From assembly GCA_010356995.1 (NCBI GenBank), contig ML996692.1, forward strand, positions 259,933 to 323,932: a DNA stretch of 64,000 nt. Reading direction: 5' to 3'. Below the pieces are notes generated by a model. It ran no database searches, was not told where the DNA came from, and saw only the letters and a list, made by a program, of their open reading frames with translations. The stretch comes from Trichodelitschia bisporula (taxonomy: Eukaryota > Ascomycota > Dothideomycetes > Phaeotrichales > Phaeotrichaceae). The translations under genes and the position numbers were made by a program. Positions 1-11,214 of this stretch are shown piece by piece (the first letter of the stretch is position 1; every line of letters begins with the position of its first letter).

Positions 1-132
1 GTGAGTGGGCCTACCTGAAATTGACGAGATGCGATGATTGCTGACCGTGGCCCACCTGGTGGTGTAGAATGTAAGTCATTTGTTACTTTCTGACTTTTGT
101 CACGTCGTGGTGACTAAATATGCAACCAAAAG

Positions 133-1736
133 GTCTGGAGTCCCAAAGAGGACCATGACTTTGCCGCCGAATTCTTGAGGACAGTTCAAACTTTGAATGA
201 GTCTTGTCACGGACCGCGAGATGGGAGTTTGTACTTTCCATTGCTGCGCCAGTGGCTCAAGACGTGTGATGAAGGTCACGAATGCAAGTCGGAGCGACCT
301 TTTTGGCCGACTAGGATCATCTTCATCAATCCCTCGGGTTCCAAGTTAAAGCTCTTGGAGACAAAATTCGAAGAAAACATGTCGGCAGATGCAGGCGGCT
401 ATCTTGCACTTTCACATTGCTGGGGTAAACCAACCGACGAGCAGAAGAAAAAATTCTGCACCACCGCAAACAACCTTGAACTTCGGAAAGTCGGATTCTT
501 TGAAAGTGACTTGCCGAAGACATTTCAACATGCTGTCCAAGTCACGCGAGAGCTCGGGATGAAATATCTTTGGATCGACGCTCTCTGCATTATTCAAACG
601 ATTACAGGCGCAGACACCGAAGACTGGGAGAAAGAAGCTCCCCGCATGGAAATGGTCTTTGGGTCAGCTTACTGTACCCTTGCCGCAAGCTCAGCTGTGG
701 ACTGGGAGAAAGGCTTCCTTGCGCCGAGTTCTGCACGTTATGAAGAAAGCCAATCTGCCTCTGGAGCATCGCGGTATTCTTGCTATGGCCTTGGCCCTAC
801 AGACTTTCTGTGCCATGTGGATGCCGCCCCACTTAATCAAAGAGCCTGGGTGCTGCAAGAAAGAGTGTTATCTCGCCGAACTCTTCATTTTACTGGCAAC
901 TGCACGTACTTTGAGTGTGGCGTTGGCGTATATTGTGAAGACCTTACCAAACACACAAAGTAAGGTTCCATTTGGCTCTTTTTTTTTGGGGGGGTTTTTT
1001 TCCTTTGCAAGTTTGACTAATTAATTTCAGTGGCAGTGTCAGGTCGTACTTTCTTGCGGACCCAGAATTCCCCCTACGGCTCCGTGTCTCGGGCTACAGT
1101 CGCAGCCTTGACTTCCTTCAGTACCTTTTTGTGAAATATGCACAGTCCAAAATCACCAAAGAATCGGATAGGAACATGGCAATTTGGAGCTTGATGGAGC
1201 GAATGGGAAGTATCTTCAGCACTGAGCATAGATACGGTATCTTCAAATCGTTCCGATTTCGGCTCCTTCTCTGGCGACCTGGCCCCGGAAACGACGATGG
1301 GCGACATGTTGTGGATAATCAGGAGTTGCCCTCGTGGTCTTGGATGAGATATTCCCGAATCCGTTTCTCCGACACCACATCTCCGGTTCTCCATGTTCCA
1401 ACGGACGCGGCCTTTGCATTTTCTTATAAGAATCCATGTGTATTGTTCATCCGAGTTAGAAGGCTCAAAGACTGCACAACGGAACACGAAGGAAGAGAAT
1501 GTTCCATTCTGGATGCGAAGGAGGAGCCTGTCGGGTTTGTGTGGTTTGATACTATGACCAGGAGCAACATTTCTTTGCAGGAATGTGTCGTTGCTGGGAG
1601 GGCAGCCAATGATTCTGAGATGATTTACATTTTGCTCGTGGAAGTTTTCTCGAAGAATTCATATAAAAGGGTTGGGGTCGGGAAGATCAAGGCACGCTGT
1701 ATATCCGAAAGATATTGGAACGGAGAGCTTTCCTGA
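133..1736 (+). CDS. HET-domain (heterokaryon incompatibility) protein, 5' end incomplete
   Basis: The protein carries the classical fungal HET-domain motifs: a YLALSHCWG block near base 390, the KYLWIDALCIIQ block near 565, and an NQRAWVLQERVLSRR block near 835. HET domains mediate non-self recognition and programmed cell death in Pezizomycotina. Two exons are visible, 133-959 and 1031-1736. The intron 960-1030 (GTAAGG...TTTCAG, 71 nt) joins them in frame (phase 2). The frame stays open upstream to about 133, after a GTAAGT...AAAAG intron-like stretch (71-132). A stop lies in the simple upstream reading of base 65, so the 5' exon structure is unresolved and the start probably lies outside the window. 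The part after the HET motifs has no recognised domain. The gene converges on RAD50. The HET call is secure; the precise 5' boundary is not. Confidence 0.85.
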
Positions 1737-2261
1737 GCTGTCATGGTTGAGAATCTGAAGTGCGATATTGTCACGGCTCACGGCCAAGTGTTAGACGGAT
1801 TCCCATTTGTTACAGCCTTCTGATATTGTAAGTTCCTGTATCACTTCGCGCTCGGTATCTTTGTAGCCGGTATCCGTTAGCGCTCGGGATTGCTTACCTC
1901 CGTTGTCTTGTTTCATCGTATCTTTGGCTCGACGCCATTCCCGTTTCATATTTCCTATATAGTGCGAGTTGCCCACATGGTACACTCGACAGTTCAGTCT
2001 ACGTCAATCAACAGAAACCTTTGTTTCATCTGTTCTCAGCTTCTCCAGTCCAACAGATCACGTCAAGCACACCGGTAAAAGAGCAATGGCAGTATCTCCG
2101 TCACACTGTACACATTCGGGCCTCGAGCCCTGACGCCAGACCAAAAAATGTCGATACATGTGAAAACACCGTAACAGAAAGCGTGCCGCCACTGCCAGAC
2201 GCCGAAAACTCCACACCATGCCGAGCCGAAAGGCTAGAATTAACGATAGCAGACACTGAAT
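1737..2261. other. Intergenic region between convergent HET and RAD50 genes
   Basis: This 525-bp stretch separates two stop codons and should hold both 3' UTRs. The small open frames in it (for example near 1791-2272) show no family signature. I see no RNA gene or repeat. Confidence 0.5.
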
Positions 2262-5200
2262 TTATTCCATGACCTACAAAAGAGCGTTAGCAGATATCAA
2301 CAACAAGGCTTTGACACAAGAAACACATACCGCCTGAATATCCTGCCTCTTGATCTCTGATTTCTGGTTCTGATTGCGCGAGACCCGGTAATAGTAATCC
2401 GCGACATCGCTGCAATTCATGAAGCGCAAGAATTCCTCGTCGTGCGTGATGACGATGAGCTGGAAGTTGGCCTGCTGCTTGCGGATCTCGATGATCTGTG
2501 ACAAGCTCGACGCAAGGGCCCGGATGTTGTCCCTGTCCAGATTCGTCGTCGGCTCGTCCAGGGCAATCAGGCCGCAGCGCACGCCAAAGCACTCCGCCAG
2601 CGCGAGGCGAATGATGATACTCGCCAGGACCTTCTGCCCCGCGCTACAGCGCCCCCGCATGTCCATCTCCGCGTCCTGCTTGATCATGACAACGCGGTAA
2701 TTGTACGACTTATTCCCCTTCTGCGTCTCATTCTCCGACCGAATCATAATGGTATCGACATCGGTGCCCTGGTACGTGTTCCGCCACAACTCGTCGATGA
2801 TGCGGTTAATCTCCTCCATCTTCATGCTGTGGTACCGCATGATCGCCTTGTCGAGCGCGCCGCCGTACCGGCCCAGGTCGTCTACGGCCGCCCGCGTCAC
2901 CAGCACCCGGATGTGCGCCTCGCGGTACTTGTACGCCGCATCCTTGTAGTCCGTCTCCCATTCCTGCAAAAGCTGTTGCAGCTGGTCGTCCTTGGACTTG
3001 AGCGACCCGACGATGGTGGCCTGGTCCGCGCTGAGCTTGTTGCGCTCCACCTGCCAGCGGCCCGCCTCGCGCTCGTAGCGCTCCTTGTCCGCTTCAGCAT
3101 TATACGCCTCCAGCTCCGCCATTTCGGCGCGGAGCGTCTCGAGGTTCTGCAGATTCTCGCGGTACGTTAGATTATCTGTGATGGCGCGCTGGGTGTCGGA
3201 GCGGTTGCGGATGTCGTCTTCCACCTGCTTGATTGCACGGGTGGTGGTCTTCATCATTTCTTCGATCTTCGGATACACCTTTTCTTGTTCCCGGTTGTCC
3301 TGTATGCTTCGCTGGAGCTGCTCGGGCCCGCCCCGCTCGATGTACGCGTCAATGGCGCGGCTCGCGAGGCGCAGCTGGTGCAAGCTCTCTGACAGCTTGG
3401 ACACTTCGGCAAGCTTCTCGCGCTCGCGCTCCTCGCCCACGCGTCGTGTTTCTTCGAGGGAGGCTTGGGCTTGGGCGATTTGCGGGAGGACGGATTGGAT
3501 TTCCAGGTCGGCTTGCTTGATTTCCTCGCGCTGCTTGGCGCTTTGCACCTTGAGGTCTTCGATCTGTTGTTGAAAGTTGTCCCTCTCCTTGAGTTGGCCG
3601 ATGATGACGCTTAGACGCGACCTTGTGTCACGGACTTCGAGCTCGAGGCTGTTGAGGGCGCGTTGGGCGCGTTCGCGGTCGGTGCGGAGCTGCTGCAGCG
3701 AGGCGTTGATGGCGCGGATCTTCTCTGTTGCCTGCCGTTGATCCGTCTGGATATCCTCGATACTCCGCATCTGATTGTCAGTTCCTTGGGTACGAGCAAG
3801 GTCCTGGATCTGGGACTGAAAGCTGCCGATCTCGGTGTTGTACTTTGCGATACTCTGTACCGTCTTCAACAGAGAGTCGACATCGCGCTTTACGTCGAGC
3901 AGCTCCTTGATGTTGGCATCGTGGTCCTCTAGCTTCGACACAAGGCCTTCGGACAAAGCTTGCAGTCGCTCGCAATCTTTAGTGAGCTCTGGGACCTCCT
4001 TCTCTAGCCGCACGAAGGCGTCATAGTCAGAGCGGACCTTCTTCGCCTCGGTGAACGTTTCTTCGGCGCTCTGCAAGTCATCGCGACGGGTTGTTTCCGC
4101 AGCCTGTTCGATCAATTGGTTGAGCCGCTGGAGGAACTTCGTCTTCGCTTCATCGCCCCTAGCCTTGAAGGGACGGTAGCAGAGCCGACAAGCATTGCTA
4201 TCCTCGGCAACTTTCAATGCTTGCTTATAGTAGTCCTTCATAGACTCGTAGCTGGTGTTGTCGTGCTTCAGTAAGTTGTAGCTGCTCTCGGCCTCTTCGA
4301 GGAACTCAGGGTACGTGGATCCATCGTCACCGACAACCTCGCTCACTCTCATCTTGTGAACTTTCAGGTCTCTCTCCTTCTCCTTAAGATCAGAACTAGC
4401 ATTTCGCAGCTTGAATTGGACTTGCTCGAGCTCGCGGCTGACACCGTCACGCTGAACCTCAGCTTCCTTGACAGCCGACACACGCTCACCAAGGGCGTCC
4501 TGGTATACCGTTTCGAGCGTAGCCGGCGTCCACGAGCGGCCCACAACCTTCGATATCCGATCACCGTGCGCACCAGTCATGGTCTCTAAGCTCCGTTCTC
4601 GGTCCTTAAGCTCCTTGCGGAGAAAATCTAGCCGCGCTGAGTCTTGCGCCCGCCGCATGGCCTCGATGAGTTCCGAGTCGCAAGCATCCTTCTCGTCGTC
4701 CAAAGTCCGGAGCTTGCCTTCCGCTGTACGGATCTGAGCGTCGAATTGTGCGGATTCTTGCTCTGATTTCGCCGCCACAAGTTTCCGCTCCAATTCCACA
4801 ATCGAAGACTCAAACGCAGCCTGGCTGCCCTCGTCGATATCGATCTTGTCGAGCGCCGCCTGGAACTGGCCAATCTTATGGTCGTTCCCGCGGATGATTT
4901 GGCCCGCGCCCGACTTCGATTGGGTTAGCACGGAGCGTCGCTCGCTCAGCCTGTTCAGCGCATCCTGTGCCTTGCGGTACTCCTCGTGCGCCTCGCGTCG
5001 CAGCTGCTCGAGCGCGTTGTTCTGTTCCCGGGCAAGCCGGTCAATCTTCTCCATGAAATCCAGAACATGTGTATCCCTGATGGCAGTCGTCTCGAAGCCG
5101 CGAATGCCATGGCGGCGCGCCAAGTCCCTAATGAGTTCCTCGCGCGACGCGAGCTGCCGCTCATACTCCTCCTTCTCCGCCTTGTATTGGCCAATCAGAC

Positions 5201-6277
5201 TTTGTAGCTCTCCGAGTCGCTTACGACAGCGCTCTAGAGAATATTGATGCCCTTCGTAGCTCTTGCGGAGTTTTTCAATCTCATCGTGGTGGAAGGCCAG
5301 CCGTTCTTCGTACTGCTCCTGCATGGAGCGCAGTTCCTCGTCGGAGTCTTCCATTTCGTGCATGTGCTGTTTGAGCGTACGGATAGTTTTCTCGGCGGCC
5401 TCGGCCTGGATGCGCTTGCCGGCGAGCTCGGTGACGATCTTTTCGAATTTGGCGGCATGGTCCCAGGCGTCCTGGGACTTTTGCGCCGCCTCCTTGATCT
5501 TTGCGCGTAGCTCCTCCTCCTTCGCTCGCAGAGCCTCCATCTCCTCGTACAGCAGCTCCGACTTGCGCTCCGCCTTGGCACCGCGGTCCTTGTTCTCCTT
5601 TGCGTGCTGCTCCTGCAGCTTGTAGTTGGAGAGGTCATCCATCTGCTTCTTCTTGATGATCTTGATGTTCTCCACCGCTTTGGTGTACTTCATGGCCTCG
5701 AAGATTTCGTCAAACTTCTTTTTCAGCTGAGCGGGCTGGGCCATGGGCCATAGACTGTCATCCTGGTGGCAGAAGATAACGGACTCCAAGATCGCCTTGG
5801 AAACACCCAGTCTCTCTGGCATCAATTTGTCAAGATCCAGCACGCGCGTCGTGTATGTGCTCTTCTCCCCACCCGTCGTTGTAATGCTGACCGTAGCATC
5901 CAGCGTTTTCTGGCTGCGTGTCTTGTTTTTGACCGTGAGTTGCACGTGGCGACTCGTGATTATCTTCTCGCCGGATGTGGACGTGAACTGAAGCTTCACT
6001 TGCGCCTTTACTTCATTTTCGCCCGCGAGCTTGGGATCGTGAATCCATGCCCCACCGGCGGTACTGTTGGGCGGAAGCTCGCCGGTGGTGGCATAGCGCA
6101 GCGCTTCAATGATGGTCGTCTTGCCCGCACCATTGTAGCCGACGATGAGTGTGAGTGGGCTGTAGAACTGGATGACCTGGGGGCTGCTGAAAGACCGAAC
6201 ACTGGCGAGGGTTAGCAGGGTGGTAAGACAGGAGGAGAAGCTCACTTTTCTATCAGCAACTTGTCGATCTTAGACAT
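2262..6277 (-). CDS. RAD50: DNA double-strand break repair ATPase RAD50
   Basis: RAD50 is the SMC-like ATPase of the Mre11-Rad50-Nbs1/Xrs2 complex, which tethers and processes DNA ends in the nucleus. Three exons are inferred: 6277-6246 (start MSKIDKLLIE), 6201-2331, and a micro-exon 2273-2262 that encodes only VME and the stop. The introns are 6202-6245 (44 nt) and 2274-2330 (57 nt, GTATGT...GCTAAC...TAG). The predicted protein is 1304 residues, close to the yeast length. It shows Walker A GYNGAGKTT at residues 32-40, very long heptad-rich coiled coils, the zinc-hook CRLC near residue 680, the ABC signature block RCSAGQK, and Walker B LIALDEPTTNLD near residue 1225. The start was chosen because exon 1 restores the conserved MSKI N-terminus. 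The gene is divergent from the white collar-2 gene. Confidence 0.96.
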
Positions 6278-6808
6278 TTTGACGAGAGAGCGAAAAGTTG
6301 GTCCCTCTCGAGTGCTGTGGAGAGAGGCAAGCGGCGGAGGTTCCGCGTCGTTGTGAACAGGCAGACGGGCTGGCGACACGCCATCATGTGACTGTGGACC
6401 CTTAAAACCTGAGGCATAAGTCACAAGAAGCTAGACCGCCCGAGAATAAGTTACGCGGGGTTCGGTGGCGGCGCCATGGGAAAGTGGATTTTGCGAGCGT
6501 GCCGAGTCATCACTGATGGCTTTCTTGCTTCTTGTGCAGTGCGCATTCCTCTAACTCGCATTTGCGAATCATTGACATCATCACTTTTTCCATCTCTAAC
6601 ACAGTAGCCGCCCTTAGCTCGCTATCGCGTAGTAACACGAGGAGCGAGTACGCCGCCTCTCTCTGCACCACGGTTACAACCTGCCCCCTCCACCAATCCG
6701 CCACTCACACCCCACTCTCCGCTCGTCCCGTCGACGCCATCGATCTCGATCTCAACATGCCCCTCTCCTGAATCCTCCATCTGGAAGCGACGTCTCACCC
6801 CCCCAATC
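6278..6808. promoter_or_regulatory. Shared divergent promoter region of RAD50 and WC-2
   Basis: These 531 bp lie between the start codons of two divergently transcribed genes, so they must contain both 5' UTRs and promoters. The half next to WC-2 is C/T-rich on the plus strand (about 6650-6800), as is common in fungal 5' leaders. I cannot assign a specific factor site. Confidence 0.5.
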
Positions 6809-8340
6809 ATGTACCAAAACGCCCCTGACCTGCCGCACGGCGTGAGTATCTGCAGATCGCCAACCCCCGCACCTGTCTAACCCCCCCGCCCACAGCTGCC
6901 CCACATGAACCCGTCCGACCTCATCAGGATCCCCGGTATGGACATCGATATGGCCGACCCGGCCCTCGCAATCGACGATCAGGACTTCCAGATGCCGATG
7001 CAGGCTCCCGAGCCGCGCGCCGTGCCTCAGCAGCAGCAACAACAGCAACAACAGCAACAGCAGCATCAATACTCCATGATGGTCCCGGCCGGTCTGTCCG
7101 CGCCCCCAATGTCGGCCTTCGTAATGGGCACGAGTCCCGGCAACGGAGGATCCACCAACACCGCGAGCCCCCTAACCGAGTTTACAAAGCGCAAGAACTG
7201 GACGCGGCTCGTGCTCGAGGAAGTCTGCGACCTGATGCTGATCCTCAGCAACGACGGGCGCATGCTCTACGTTTCCGCGAGTAGCAAGCCGCTCCTCGAA
7301 TACGAAACCAATGAACTATACGGGACTTTCATCGCCGACTATGTCCACGCGGACGACAAGGCCATGTTCCTCAAGGAGTTCAACGAGGGCATTTCCAGCG
7401 GTGGCAAAATCCGCTTCTTCTACCGCTTCCGCAAGCGCAGCGGAACCTACGCCATTCTCGAGGCCCACGGCCACGCGCACAAGGGGCCAGACACCGTCTA
7501 TGGCGGACCACCGCGTTCGCGCCAGCCCTTCGTCTTCATGGTCTCGCGTCCATATCCGACGCGCAACACAGCGCTCCTGGACTCCTTCCTCGAGCACAAG
7601 ATTGAAAATGAGCGTCTGACCAAGCGCATCTCGGAACTCAAGCGCGAAGAGCAGGACGAGCAAGACGACACGGACCAGACTTGGAGCGGCGGGCGCCCAA
7701 CCGCAACCGTGTCGTCGCCGGACACGCTGCGCACCGAGGGCCGCGCTAATAGCGACGCCATGTCTACGTACGACGGCATGCCGCCTCCCAGCAAGCCCGT
7801 GCTGTCCGGTGCGGCCCTAACCCGCCAGAACCTAGACGAAGCGCTGGGTGGTGTCCGGGCCGACAGTATCAGCGACAAGATGGCGCGATACGAGGGCGCA
7901 ACCCCCTCGGAAACGATAGAGATGCTGACAGGCCTGAACTACCAGGACGGCGAGCGCAGCCACGGCATCAGCACAGGCGCAGCCTCACCAGCCCTCATTC
8001 GCGGCGACGTAGGCATCGCCATTCCGCCAGACCGCGAGAGCCGCACGAGTAACGACAAGAAAAAAAAATTGAAGGTTGCGGACGAGTATGTGTGTACGGA
8101 CTGCGGGACGCTGGATTCGCCGGAGTGGCGTAAGGGCCCGAACGGGCCGAAGACGCTGTGTAATGCTTGTGGATGTAAGTTTTTTTTCTCGGTTCGGGGT
8201 GTTTTTGGGTTTGAGTGCTGATGAGGACAGTGCGCTGGGCCAAAAAGGAGAAGAAGCGCCAGACGCACCACCACCCGCCTCACCACACGCAGTCTCTGGA
8301 CCCGAGCAGCGGGAACGGCGGCATGGAGAGCGCATTATAA
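6809..8340 (+). CDS. wc-2: White collar 2-like PAS/GATA blue-light transcription factor subunit
   Basis: WC-2 pairs with the WC-1 photoreceptor to activate light-induced and clock genes. Three exons are inferred: 6809-6841, 6896-8174 and 8231-8340. The introns are 54 nt (GTGAGT...CACAG) and 56 nt (GTAAGT...GACAG), and both junctions are in frame, giving 473 residues. There is a glutamine run near residues 55-66 and a PAS domain at about 110-230 ([19 protein letters not shown] onward). A GATA-type zinc finger CX2CX18CX2C starts near residue 411 and is completed across the second intron by [11 protein letters not shown]. The order PAS then a single GATA finger is that of WC-2 (LreB), not of WC-1, which has LOV plus further PAS domains. 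A basic and histidine-rich tail follows the finger. The protein is a little shorter than Neurospora WC-2. Confidence 0.93.
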
Positions 8341-9828
8341 GCGCAAGCCTAACCTCGATCTCGACACACATCCCGCGAGTTCCCGCGGTGACCTCACGTC
8401 CCCGCCCCTATTCGGATCATCAAAATGACATCACATCAACCGCGCCGTTCCACCGCGGGCGCCGCACCATGGCGTTGGGACATTATAGTTCATGTATCTA
8501 TCCCCCTCAACGGGCCGGGACTGCCCGGAAGAGAAGCGGGAATGGGCATCATACCGCCTCCGACCGCCAGACTTATTTTGGTTTTCAGGGGCTCAGTTTG
8601 TATGGCGGCGGCCGTGCGCGGAGCAGAATGCCCATTTCTTGTTTTTTAGGCGTTGGGCCGGGCTCGGCGGGCTGGGTACGGATTAATCTTGGGCATAGGT
8701 TAGAGTATGTAAATGATGAGTGACGTCCTGCTCTCGAGTCCACATACTGCACGCTTCGTGTAGCGGGGCGGGGTGTCGCGGGCGGAGCGGAGCGGAATGC
8801 CCTCCGCTCCGCCCGAATCCGCCCCACCGCACCCCACCCGCATGAACTCCCGCGCTTCAAAAATCGCCACACATCCATCACAAGCCCTCCTCGACGCGCA
8901 TGTAATCCCCTCCCCACACCAGGCAACGGCCCGGCCCCGGCCCGGCTTGCTGGGACGTGAGAGGTGAGTCAGCGTGTGCATCCGGGGTTCTGACCGTGGG
9001 ACGATGTTGGGATTTGGAGATGGGGCGGCGGATGATGGCGGGGATTACGATGCGCTTTGCTGATGCCTTCGCTGGGCCGCGCTTACTACGCTACGCTACG
9101 GTCCGCTACGCTTAAGGATGGGAAGTGTGGGGGGTGATATCATTCTGCCCTGATGGCGGGCAAGCGCGACCTCGGACATTGTGCGGGGAAAATGTACCGT
9201 ACCCACACGCTGGTCATGATCGGGAATCGTGCGCATCCGATTCGCGCTCTTGACCGCGCCGGCTTTCACGGTTTACGGTACAACAACGGCGCAAGGAACG
9301 GACGGAAGGAAGGAGAAGTGTATCGTGTAATTCGCCGCGCTGTCTGTCTGGCTAGGGTATATTCCGCCCGGGCCCGTCATCTCTTCCCAAGAAGGAGAAT
9401 GCGAAAGAAGAAGAACGCCCCTAACAATCCAAGGTCCCATCTCCCATCTCCCATCTCCAGGCAATCGCAAAGCCGCAACCCGTTGTGTCCCTAGCGCCCG
9501 ATGCGTGTAATCTGAAGGTCAAAACATGCAATCCGAAAATCCAAGAAGCCCCGTCTTCGCGTATCTCAGCGGCGAGCAAAATGCGCGTGAGAACAAGTCC
9601 AAAGTCCAAGAAGAAGTTCCAAGGATCCATCCAAACCAAGCGAAGACTCGAACGCAAAACCATAGAGAGCCGTAAGCATAATCCTCGTAGTACCATACCC
9701 CAACCAAAATCCGCCTAAAAACGGAGCCCGCAACAAAAACGCGAACCGCCAACGCCAATCCAACCCCATCAAAACCCGTATATCCAATGTAATCCATCTT
9801 GTCGCCGTCCATCTCACCCTCCTCCCTC
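8341..9828. other. Gene-poor interval after WC-2
   Basis: About 1.5 kb contain no reading frame with a recognisable family or convincing splice structure. Visible items are a run of CTACG-type pentamer repeats around 9085-9112 and a short ATCTCCC repeat near 9437-9458. Most of it should be 3' UTR and spacer. Confidence 0.45.
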
Positions 9829-11214
9829 TCACGTCGTAACATGCATCTTCTTCCCCCACCTCAAAAACCTCGTCCGCAACCACGCCATAAACCCCAACCA
9901 CGTACTCTTAGCATTAAGCCTCCCACTCCTCGCCCTCCTCGCCGCCCCATTCCTAAAACCCCCCCCCATACGAGGCGGACTAATCGTATCCACCCGCGCC
10001 GGCAAGCTCCGCGCATGCGCCGGCGTATACGCACTATACGGCTTCCCTGGCACAAACTCCACCTTCTCATTACTCCCCCCCAACGCGCCGGACCCGCCAC
10101 TCCGATGCGTGCTCTTGCTATCCCCCCTCACGCGCCCCCGCCCCGTATCCGAACTGCTCTTCCGCCGAGAGTGCGCCTGTTGCTCGCGCTTAGCCCGTTT
10201 CTTAGCGTCGCGTTCTAGTTTCTTGAGGGATTCTTTTTCGGCCTTGAGGTCTTTAGCTTCTTCGCGCTGCGCGTAGGCGATGCGCATGGCGCGGATGCTG
10301 GTCGCGGGGTCGGGTTCGGGTTCGGCGCCGCGCCCGCGGATGAAAGCCATTGCCCGATCTAGGCTGCTGCGGCTGCTGGGCGACGTCGTGTCCCCTGCGT
10401 TGCTGCGCATGGTGTCGCCGCGCGTGCGCCCGCCAGACGGCAACAAACTCGGCAGACTCGACTGGGAGTGATTCGCCGTGCCGCCGAACGTATACGTGCC
10501 CGAACTCGTGCTCGCGGCATGCAGCCGTGTGAGGCTGGGATTATTCACCGCAGCGCTCGAAATCGGCAACGGGGGCGCATGCGCGGGGATACTGCTTATG
10601 CTCTCGCTCCGTCGCCCCGCGGCGTTCAGCGCTGAGATGCGGAAGGCCAGATCTTCCTCGTCGGCCAGCACGTCCGCGGCCTCGTTGCTCACCTCGCTGC
10701 CTACGACGGAGGTGGTGTAGCTCTTGGCGATGGGCGGGGTGTACGGCCTCGGCGCCTGGCGCAGGGTGTGCGCGAAGGGGACGGCCGGCCGGGCGGAGGT
10801 GGTGCTGAATTGCGATGTATTGCTTGTGGAGCGCGCGTGCCGGCTGGCCGCGGTGGGGGGGAGCATCGGGTCGGAGACGGTGCGGGCGCTGGGCGTGACG
10901 CCGAAGTCGTGGATGCCGAGGCCGGCGGGTGCATCGGCACCGAGAGACTGTTTCCGGAGGTAGGGTTTTATCCTCGGCGGACGGGCGTCTGCGTCGATGT
11001 CGTCGTCGTACGTGACGATTTTGCGGGCGTCGGTGCCGGCGCGCTTGAAGGGTGGGAAGAGGGTGGAGGCTTCGTCTTCGGCGGCGGCGGCGATGGGTGC
11101 TGTGTTTGGCAGCGGGGGGGAGGAGAGCAGGCCTATTGATGAGGCGCTGTTGTCGCGTTTGTGGATGCGGGGAGGGAGGCCGTTGCTCCGGGGCGCACCG
11201 AGGACGGTGGCCAT
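9829..11214 (-). CDS. Serine/alanine-rich hypothetical protein with basic C-terminal segment
   Basis: This is a 461-residue single-exon frame. I do not recognise the family. The N-terminal two thirds are Ser/Ala/Pro-rich and look disordered, with short conserved-looking blocks such as RKIVTYDDDIDADARPP and DEEDLAFRISALNAAGRR. Around residues 310-350 there is a charged, probably helical stretch (AQREEAKDLKAEKESLKKL followed by ERDAKKRAKREQQ). The C-terminus is short, basic and aromatic (WLGFMAWLRTRFLRWGKK) and could be a membrane-associated helix. No signal peptide is seen. The frame is much longer than its antisense counterparts and has an acidic/basic patterning typical of a real protein. 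The exact 5' end and a possible intron near the 3' end are uncertain. Confidence 0.65.
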   Translation of the reverse strand: MATVLGAPRSNGLPPRIHKRDNSASSIGLLSSPPLPNTAPIAAAAEDEASTLFPPFKRAGTDARKIVTYDDDIDADARPPRIKPYLRKQSLGADAPAGLGIHDFGVTPSARTVSDPMLPPTAASRHARSTSNTSQFSTTSARPAVPFAHTLRQAPRPYTPPIAKSYTTSVVGSEVSNEAADVLADEEDLAFRISALNAAGRRSESISSIPAHAPPLPISSAAVNNPSLTRLHAASTSSGTYTFGGTANHSQSSLPSLLPSGGRTRGDTMRSNAGDTTSPSSRSSLDRAMAFIRGRGAEPEPDPATSIRAMRIAYAQREEAKDLKAEKESLKKLERDAKKRAKREQQAHSRRKSSSDTGRGRVRGDSKSTHRSGGSGALGGSNEKVEFVPGKPYSAYTPAHARSLPARVDTISPPRMGGGFRNGAARRARSGRLNAKSTWLGFMAWLRTRFLRWGKKMHVTT

